Assembly: GCA_000469685.2 (NCBI GenBank)
Contig: LS997566.1
Span: forward strand, 12,981,618 to 13,045,617
DNA length: 64,000 bases
Direction: 5' to 3'
Origin: Haemonchus contortus
Lineage: Eukaryota > Nematoda > Chromadorea > Rhabditida > Trichostrongylidae
Shown here in pieces: positions 57,701 through 64,000 of the stretch. Made by a program: the position numbers and the translations under genes. Under the pieces are notes generated by a model. It was given only the letters and a program-made list of their open reading frames with translations. It did no database searches and was not told where the DNA came from. Position 1 is the first letter of the stretch; every line of letters starts with the position of its first letter.

Positions 57701-60700
57701 CAACACCCGAAATTGTAAATTGCGTCTCCGAGTAAGTGAAGTGCTACCTGCGGACATAACAACATCGTAAACCCTTTATGATCAGTAGAAACTTCGTTAT
57801 CAGTGTTTGAAATGCATGCTTGGCATTGTACTCTGAAAGAGCACGAAATCGTGAATAGTTTGATCGCCATAACAATGGCCTCTTTAACTAGTCACGTATT
57901 GTGTCTTCAAGAACTGCGCGTAGTGGAGCAATTTTTTCAACAAATGTGAGTGACAGTAGTAAATGGGTACATTGCCCACGGGTATAGGAACATTTGTCCA
58001 ATTTGGGATGGACGTGACAAATTGCGTAGTGATCTCTGTGGTGATTTGAACGACTCTGGTCCCTATCCTTGGGACATAGCCTCTGGGTAAGTTGGATAAG
58101 TAGGGCCAGTTGAAGCTACTTATCTACCACATTTCGAATTTGTGCCTCAAATAGGCTCAGAGCCATTCGAATAACCCAGTTACTTCGCCGCGCCGTTTGG
58201 CGCGCCCGCCTCCAATTGGGCGAATGCTCCGTCCTCACTGCTCAGTGCTCGCTCAGCAGATATTATGACCCTAGACAAAGCTCAGCTAGGCTCGCATTTT
58301 CACTGTAGTCGGGCAGTCGATTCTACATAGCTTAAAAAAATATAAATTCAACGCAAGCAATGGGTGGCTGACTCCTCCAACCTACAGAAGGCTTTTACTC
58401 CCATAATTTCCGAGCGAAGCCTTGTATACTTTACGCTGCATTGAATTCAATGATGAGTACCGTGATAGACGAGTATGGCATTTAATAGTACAATTGCATT
58501 TTCAGCAGGACATCACCCTTGAGACGTTGGACGAGCAATTCGAAATGGTGAAAGAACTCACTCTTGAATCTCATGTGGTGCATTACGGTAATCTGAGCAT
58601 AGCTGATGAACCAGTCAGCTGGTTCCAAGGCTCCCGTGAAGACGTTTTCATGACAAGCAAGAGCAATGGAATGGTGAGCGTAGAATCAAAATTTTCATTT
58701 GAGAAATGGCGAGTTGAACATATACAGGGTGTCCCAAAATTATTGGCGCCAAAATTCAGAAATTTTTAAGGTAGAAATAATCTATCAAATCCACATAACC
58801 TGTTATTAATTAGTTGCATAAGAAGGTTTCCTTGCAATATGCATGGCTATTGATGTGGAACTCCCAATATCTTTCAGATGGAGGAGGCTCATTCAATGCC
58901 ACTTGCAATCATTGACATGCGAGAGGTGGAAGGGTATTATGAAACTCCTTGGGATTTTTGTAATAACCGTATCTGTACCTCCTGTATCGCTTAATAGGAG
59001 GCTATTAAGCGATACAGAAAAGAAGATTGAATCAGAGACAAACCAGGAAAGGTAGACAGGTAGAATGTTTCTGAAGATAGGACTATTAAAATGGTCCGTC
59101 TGCCAATCGGTCGGGATTCTGGGTGACCCATCAAAAGGAAGTCAACGGGCACGGCTTACAGGAGTTATCGCGATGGAAGGATGTTGTGCAGGAGCTTCAC
59201 TGCCGTTCCTATCGTATGCACAAATTTCGCTTCAATTCCGATCCCAACAGATACTGCCGGGCCAAAAATGCAGAAAGTCGAAAGTGATGACACGCAACAC
59301 TTCGTCGTTTTCTCTGGCCAAAGAATTTTTACGATAAAGCCGTTCCCCAACAACCAAGTTTCGTTCTAAAAGAATCGCTTAGCGTCTAATATCCCACAAA
59401 AAGGTAGCTATCAGAAAAGTAAAATGATGTTTTCCGAAGAAATCACTGGCAAGGGTAAGCCGCTCATGGTTTCTTCGGTGCAGGCATGGAAATTGATCAA
59501 GACCAGTACTCAAATGGCGTACTGATGGAAGTAAATGAAACACTGATCCGACTACGTTTTCTGAAACATCTCGTAGTCCTTCCAGCAGGACGCTTCTCCA
59601 GCCCACAGAGCCAAGCTTGCCCGCGAGTTATGCTGCCCGAGTTCATTGGTGAAGAGGGATGGTCACCCGATTTTCCAGAACTTGACTCACTTGACCCCAC
59701 GACTGGTCCCTGGTTAGAAGAGGACCTGTCAGTTTGGAGTCTTAGAATGCAAAGGCTGAAGAATGGCTGGGAAGAAATGGAGGAGGATAACTGCGTGCCA
59801 CATGCGACCAAGTCGAGAGCAAACTTTGACTTCTATCCGCGCTCAGGGGGGATATTTTTGAAGGCGACTGTAACATAAGGTAGCACATAGTGTTGGCTAA
59901 CGTGCATAGGGATTCCATCGTTTTTCGCAGCTGAGAAGTTTGAAATATATTGCTATAAATCGGCGCCAATAATTTTGGGACACCCTGTACAATCTTTACG
60001 ATCCGGCACGCCAGCTTAGGAAGCTTCTATACCTTTGATAGAATGTTGCTGACCACAGCTTTGGCAGCCAAAAAATGTTTTTGCTTGAACTTAACAATGA
60101 GATTTCTTTAGCCTCGTCACCACAGAATCTCGTGGCCATCAAGAGATGTCGAACTCCTGTACCTTCAGAAGATGAGACTGCTTGGTGCCCAGTCGTTGTC
60201 AGCCACAGTCGACCACGAAATCACCCGTATTAAGGAGGTGGGTATTGTAGGGAGTTCTTTAGAAACAATCTTTCGTACCACTAAAACTTGTTAGTTTCGA
60301 AAGCAATAAATAGGTGGAGTAGTCAGCAAAGATGCTGTCAGCCTAACAGGGCTCCTTCTGCTTCAATGATAGCTTCCTCGCGAAACTTGCCGGCTTCCTG
60401 TTTGCTTAACGAGCACTGAAGACGTTATGCTTACTCGTCCTCTAGGCAGGTGTTTCAACACTTCTGCCTGCATAACTGAGAAAGTCCTCTTTTATGACAT
60501 GAATCTGAGTCATCTCATGGCATCTTCGAACCATAGGTTCCGAGAACTATTCTAGAAATCGTACAGAATCAGGGTATTCGAAGGAAAAGTGCGCAGTCGT
60601 CCGAACGTTTGTGGGTGTACTCGCTCACGAGGTAGTCAAGTTTTTGAAGAAACGCCTTTCTTAGGGCATAGCACGAGGAACATCTAACCCAAAATCCGGG

Positions 60701-61568
60701 AATACCTTCGTAAAGAGTATGCAGCGCCGGGATCATTCGAAATGATTGGACATTACTATATTGTTTATTGTATAGTACGTCATTCGACATGCCGTCAAAA
60801 ACATAAATATGATGCGTAGAGACAAAAACTCAAACTGGAAGAACTAATTACCATACCAAGTCAAAAGTGAGGATATATATAAAGGATACCTAAACCACCA
60901 TCTAGTTATTCTAGTATACCTAGAACTGAGCATTGCGAACTAGCAACAATGGTTTAGAAAGCTTGAGTGTAGCGCAAGACGAGAGCTAGAGAACTGAGAC
61001 AGGGATAACCAATTTCACAAAATGTAGTATAATAATCTAGTGACAATAAGTGTGTAAACCGAGTATAGCAAGTATACTATATGTCAAATGACAAAGACAC
61101 GTAATGCCTCACACGTTGCCTATGGTGAGCCTCCTCCCTAATGTATGTTTAATATGCAAAACTAAATTAAGGAACGACACAAAGTCGAAGAAGTCTTCAC
61201 AAACCTGGTCAACCACCTCGTCGCTGATGAGACTGAGAGGTAATTCCTTACAATTGTCAGTAATTTGTAAGTAATTAGTAATGCAATTTGCAACGCACTA
61301 ATGATAAGATGATTTTAGGGCACAACTGTTTGAAAAAAAGGGCACCGTTGAAAATCTCGACTGCCATGACGATGTTGTACGAGCCTTTGATTCGATCTGC
61401 ATTGATATCAATAAGGTCATTTGCTAAAATCCAATTCAGGGCATAACAAACCAACAGACTCAAATTCTTGTGTATTGCGCTGCCTGTTTCGGAAATGACT
61501 GGGAAACGGTGTTCAAAAGGATGGGCTGTGTAGGGTACGCCAATGACTGGGAAGTGGATGCTGGGGAT

Positions 61569-61601
<33 letters not shown>

Positions 61602-63341
61602 GGGTATGTGTATGTGTATGTGTGTATGTGTGTATGTGTATGTGTGTGTATGTATGTGTCTGTGTGTGTGTGTATGTGTGTGTGTGTGCAGTGATAAGAT
61701 GTGTGTTTTCAATATATACTAGTGGCGCTCGAGACCTCGAGATCGACCGAATGCTTCTTCAATTGCACTTTTCAGTCGTAACTTCTTTCCTACTGGATCT
61801 AATCATGCGAAATTTCAATATGTAAAACATGGGTGTTTTGTGGATATTTACCACTACAAAACTGCAATCTGGTTAACACAGAAGAGAAGAAAAACGCACA
61901 TAAGATGCGACTAGCTGCAGACGTCGCTAACTTTGCTTTCAGCGGAATCTGCTACAGCAATCAACACCTTGCTCTAGTTTTGTTGGTACTGCTGCTTTGC
62001 AACCAAATAGAGTGATATAGTGGGAAATAAGCTTCAGTTAAACATATAAAAGTTTCGCGCGATTTGTTCCACTAAGAAAAAAGTTATGAGCGAAAAAGCG
62101 CAAGAGTGTTCAGCCGAAGACCTTTGGGCGCTAGTGTGTGTACGGTGCAGAACGAATCCTACTAGAAAAGTGTGTCCGTTTGAAAAGTGTGCAAAGCTCA
62201 AACAGCAGCAGTGCTCAAAGTGATGGAAGTTACAACTCGTTGAATTGATCTATGATCCGTACATGGATAGCTACGGCAACTATCACAGGAATGATAGGAG
62301 GCCGTAAAGGGTTTCCCAATTGGTGGAGAAATGGATGTGAGTGCACGTACGTGTTAAGGTATAAAGATCCGCAGTTTGTGAATATCTCTCTTATTTATGA
62401 AGCACTAACACGGTGTGTCGATTTGTAGGTTTGTGCGTTTGTCGGTTTGCAGTAACTTGGTGGGTACGTCAATGGTGTACCGTGAGCTCTGCGGAGTGAA
62501 GCGAGTAATGTTGAGCAAAGTGGATACTTCAAAACTAAGGTTCCGATCTGTACTGGCATGGTGCAATGAATTATGTCTATTAAATGCGGAAATCGGAGAT
62601 GATAATGTAACTGAGAGACTTCCTTTTCTTTCCAACTCGAGCGCTAGAGTGCATATAAGGAGTCAGCCCATAGTTGTGCACAGAAATCTTTCTTAGCCGA
62701 GAATATGCAGTTTTTCGACCTAAGCATCAGGAGGGGAGTTGGACCGGGGTGGGTGAGTCGACTGAACATTCGACCATACCCTATTATAGCTCTTTGTACA
62801 ATGTAAACATTTCACCTCCACCTTGACGCACCTCTCCTCCTGAAGCTTGGGTTGAAATTGTATCCTTTTGCCTAGAACCGTTTGTAAGCACAGGCACTAC
62901 TCCTCTGCCCTCCAGCCCTCAATGTTGGATTAAAGTGTTGCTTCTCCTCACATTTTCTAACGAAAAGTAACGAGGGTTGCGCCAGGCGGCCCGACTGGTG
63001 ATGTAAAAATACAACTATGTAGCAGCTTTTCGTTCAAAAAGTGAGGTCAGAGTCACAGGTAGCACTGCCTGTGTGGTAAGGTGACTTTGTAAATTCCGTG
63101 GCTCCTTGTTATGCATAGCGGAAAATGTTGAGTAATTACGTAATGTCCCAAGTATAACATACGTGATACTGTGCAATAATCAAATTGTGTCAAAATGAAG
63201 TTGTAGAGCCTTTTTCAGCACGACTATGCCCTTGCGTATATGAACGTGCTGAACAATCTATGCACAAAGCTCAACGACTCAGAGGAAATCATAAAAGCAA
63301 TGGAAGCTATCTGTCCAGAAACTCGTTCTCAATTCTTTTAG
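54795..63341 (+). CDS. Legumain (asparaginyl endopeptidase, C13 family)
   Basis: Thirteen exons: 54,795-54,853; 54,939-55,017; 55,436-55,533; 55,693-55,768; 55,840-55,928; 55,989-56,064; 56,990-57,122; 57,213-57,334; 58,506-58,673; 60,112-60,237; 61,172-61,239; 62,453-62,549 (tentative); 63,219-63,341. Phases close throughout, about 437 residues, the normal preproenzyme length. A signal peptide ([17 protein letters not shown]) is followed by [15 protein letters not shown]. The catalytic His is in YFSDHGSIG and the catalytic Cys in [24 protein letters not shown] is family-typical. A C-terminal prodomain has exon 13 [15 protein letters not shown]. It cleaves after Asn in lysosome-like or gut compartments; in blood-feeding worms relatives act in haemoglobin digestion and protease activation. 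Exon 12 has correct phase and acceptor (TTTGCAG) but weak similarity. Introns carry two MITEs, a SINE-like copy, a foldback and a maT relic. Confidence 0.93.
56115..56622. mobile_element. TA-flanked MITE (family E), copy 1, legumain intron 6
   Basis: Ends CAGTAGCGCTCAAAAGTATT and AATACTTTTGAGCGCTACTG, perfectly inverted over 20 bp and extending into CGGC, with TA on both sides. Interior blocks (TCATAACTTCTTTCCTA.TGGATCTAATCA, ATATTTACCACTA, GAGAAGAAAAACG) recur at 61,719-62,136. About 508 bp, no transposase. Confidence 0.88.
56633..56650. repeat. Poly-G tract
   Basis: Uninterrupted run of about 17 G just outside the family E MITE in legumain intron 6. One of several long C/G homopolymers in the window. 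Confidence 0.9.
56727..56905 (+). repeat. Second tRNA-derived SINE-like repeat, legumain intron 6
   Basis: B-box-like GGGTTCGAGTCCC (56,766) with GTGACAGTGCTCGGATACGA before it, then CCGAGGCAGAAATTTTGTCC, TTTGTGAAACTTCGGAACGC-like sequence and AACATCAAGTTGAAGC. Pieces of the same repeat are at 28,850-28,925 and 29,090-29,165. It differs from the family with the TGTATAGGC tail. Confidence 0.5.
57460..57620 (+). repeat. tRNA-derived SINE-like fragment, copy 4, legumain intron 8
   Basis: Shares the tail of copies 1 and 3 (ATTGAATAGGCCACATATGC, GCATCCTTCAAACGG). Head and B box missing. Confidence 0.5.
57985..58240. mobile_element. GC-rich foldback MITE (family D), copy 4, legumain intron 8
   Basis: Contains GATTTGAACGACTCTGGTCC on the left, then CACATTTCGAATTTGTGCCT and TTCGCCGCGCCGTTTGGCGC on the right, following the same arm-centre-arm order as copies 1-3 but more diverged. 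Confidence 0.6.
58725..59987 (+). mobile_element. Decayed maT-type transposon in legumain intron 9
   Basis: TA-flanked. Left end CAGGGTGTCCCAAAATTATT, right end AATAATTTTGGGACACCCTG, inverted over about 26 bp (continuing GGCGCC). 1,263 bp. The interior reads in broken plus-strand frames. The C-terminal block near 59,590-59,860 retains SPAHRAKLA- and [16 protein letters not shown] remnants of the catalytic region and a final [13 protein letters not shown] like the end of the maT transposase at 51,665. It starts 52 bp after exon 9, so splicing must span it. Confidence 0.85.
61569..61692 (+). repeat. TG-rich microsatellite
   Basis: About 120 bp of TGTGTATG-type units (GTGTAT, then GTGTGTAT, then pure GT at the end). 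The Val/Cys/Tyr-repeat frames it generates on the plus strand and His/Thr frames on the minus strand are not genes. It lies in legumain intron 11, next to the second MITE. Confidence 0.97.
61719..62136. mobile_element. TA-flanked MITE (family E), copy 2, legumain intron 11
   Basis: Left end CTAGTGGCGCTCGAGACCTC, right end CTTTGGGCGCTAGTG, a degraded form of the CAGTAGCGCTCAAAAG terminus. The interior matches copy 1 (CAGTCGTAACTTCTTTCCTA, ATATTTACCACTAC, GAGAAGAAAAACGCACATAA). About 418 bp, shorter than copy 1. Confidence 0.8.
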
Positions 63342-64000
63342 CAGGTTTTATTCTCACTGTCTATCAGTTCTATCTCAGTTCAATGAAGATATCTGAAATA
63401 AGGTGATTTTCCCCGAGTGATCAGTGTTGTAATAACGATAATTTGAACTCGAGACTCGTGAAGCACTGACAGGTTTGCCAACACTTCAGCATTACGCAAT
63501 AAGTGTTTTCTGTTTTTTTTCAAAGCGATTTTTAAGATGCACTTCAAATTAAGGAAAAGACATTGTTCTGTTAATCCAATTAGGTGAATTTGAAGAGGAA
63601 AGAGTTTTTTCTGCGCATATTATTATAGTACTGGGGAGCTTCAAAGAGGGGTTCAGGGAAGGGTTTGCTGGTCTTTTCGAAGAAATGTCACAGATTGTGC
63701 ATTTGCTCACCAATACTCTCATTCCACCATTGAATTCAATACCAGCAACTCAATACATTAAAATGTAAATATGTCTTCCACCCGCTTGCGTGATAACTTT
63801 TGATTTCGTCTAGTAGTGGTTTAGTGTGGACGACTATGCTCCTTCTCCAAAGACACGTTCTTATTCCTCCCACTACGTTAGCAACCCCTTTGTTGATGCC
63901 TAAGGCACAGTTTATTATGAAAATGGCCTATGAGATAACCCACTAAAGTGAATCTGTCCCCCCCCCCCCCCCCAGCGTATAGCAAAAGTAGGATCGGAGA
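63342..64000. other. Legumain 3' flank and window edge
   Basis: No gene seen. AAGGCACAGTTTATTATGAA at about 63,902 is a likely family A/B terminus whose body would run past the right edge. A poly-C tract lies at about 63,959-63,974. Confidence 0.45.

Noticed and set aside
59065..59969. Several 60-130 codon frames on both strands inside the legumain span
   Set aside because: All lie within the decayed maT element at 58,725-59,987; they are transposase remnants or shadows.
61275..61825. Frames rich in Val-Cys-Tyr (plus) or His-Thr (minus), up to 145 codons
   Set aside because: They are translations of the TG microsatellite at 61,569-61,692 and lie in a legumain intron.
1..64000. CRISPR arrays, bacterial operons, rRNA genes, prophage
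   Set aside because: No regularly spaced repeats, Shine-Dalgarno-led gene runs, rRNA or phage genes were seen; the spliced genes show the DNA is eukaryotic.

Overview
The window looks like nuclear DNA of a clade V (strongylid) parasitic nematode, most likely a hookworm such as Ancylostoma. This is inference from gene content: no rRNA or mitochondrial marker is present. The evidence is intron-rich genes with short exons and TTTCAG-type acceptors, AG-ATG trans-splice-like starts, nematode-expanded families (a TWK-type K+ channel, an Sre-like chemoreceptor, a divergent PP1-type phosphatase, a legumain/haemoglobinase-type protease), and a heavy load of mariner/maT, Tc1, Penelope-like, LINE, Helitron-like, tRNA-derived SINE-like and foldback/MITE sequence. 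Most long open frames are not genes.

Layout. 0-5 kb: a decayed mariner carrying a small foldback element, a SINE-like copy, and two exons of a two-pore K+ channel on the minus strand (pore exons not seen). 5-5.8 kb: two tandem tRNA-Leu genes (anticodons TAG and AAG) on the minus strand. 6.8-7.7 kb: a decayed mariner transposase. 8-33 kb: almost all non-coding and repeat-rich, with a 1.6 kb long-inverted-repeat (LIR) element (14.07-15.65 kb), a nested pair of TIR elements (17.14-18.31 kb), mariner-derived short elements (25.25 and 27.84 kb) and GC-rich foldback elements (12.9 and 31.5 kb). 33.5-35.84 kb: three phase-matched exons of an Sre-like 7TM receptor on the minus strand. 36.3-39.85 kb: a decayed Penelope-like retroelement (minus strand) split by a second LIR element of the family seen at 14 kb, carrying different cargo. 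41.1-41.4 kb: a LINE reverse transcriptase fragment. 45.4-47.6 kb: a Helitron-like end, a 331-bp near-perfect palindrome of the foldback family, and a Tc1 relic.

The best-supported genes are on the plus strand at the right. A complete 10-exon PP1-like phosphatase (46,328-51,111, 310 aa; every exon phase closes) keeps all metal and catalytic residues but has a rewritten loop after the SAP-Y motif. A legumain (54,795-63,341, about 437 aa in 13 exons, 12 secure) keeps the catalytic His and Cys. Between them lies a nearly intact 1.3-kb maT (DD37D) transposon inserted in a GC-rich foldback element; a second, decayed maT and two copies of one MITE sit in legumain introns.

The genes do not form one pathway: phosphatase (signalling), legumain (lysosomal or gut proteolysis), ion channel and chemoreceptor are independent units. 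The most unusual feature is the LIR element family: two copies share arms and termini but enclose unrelated spacers, one of which looks like an intron-containing gene fragment. Exon boundaries were set by reading frame, splice consensus and phase; no alignment or transcript data were used.
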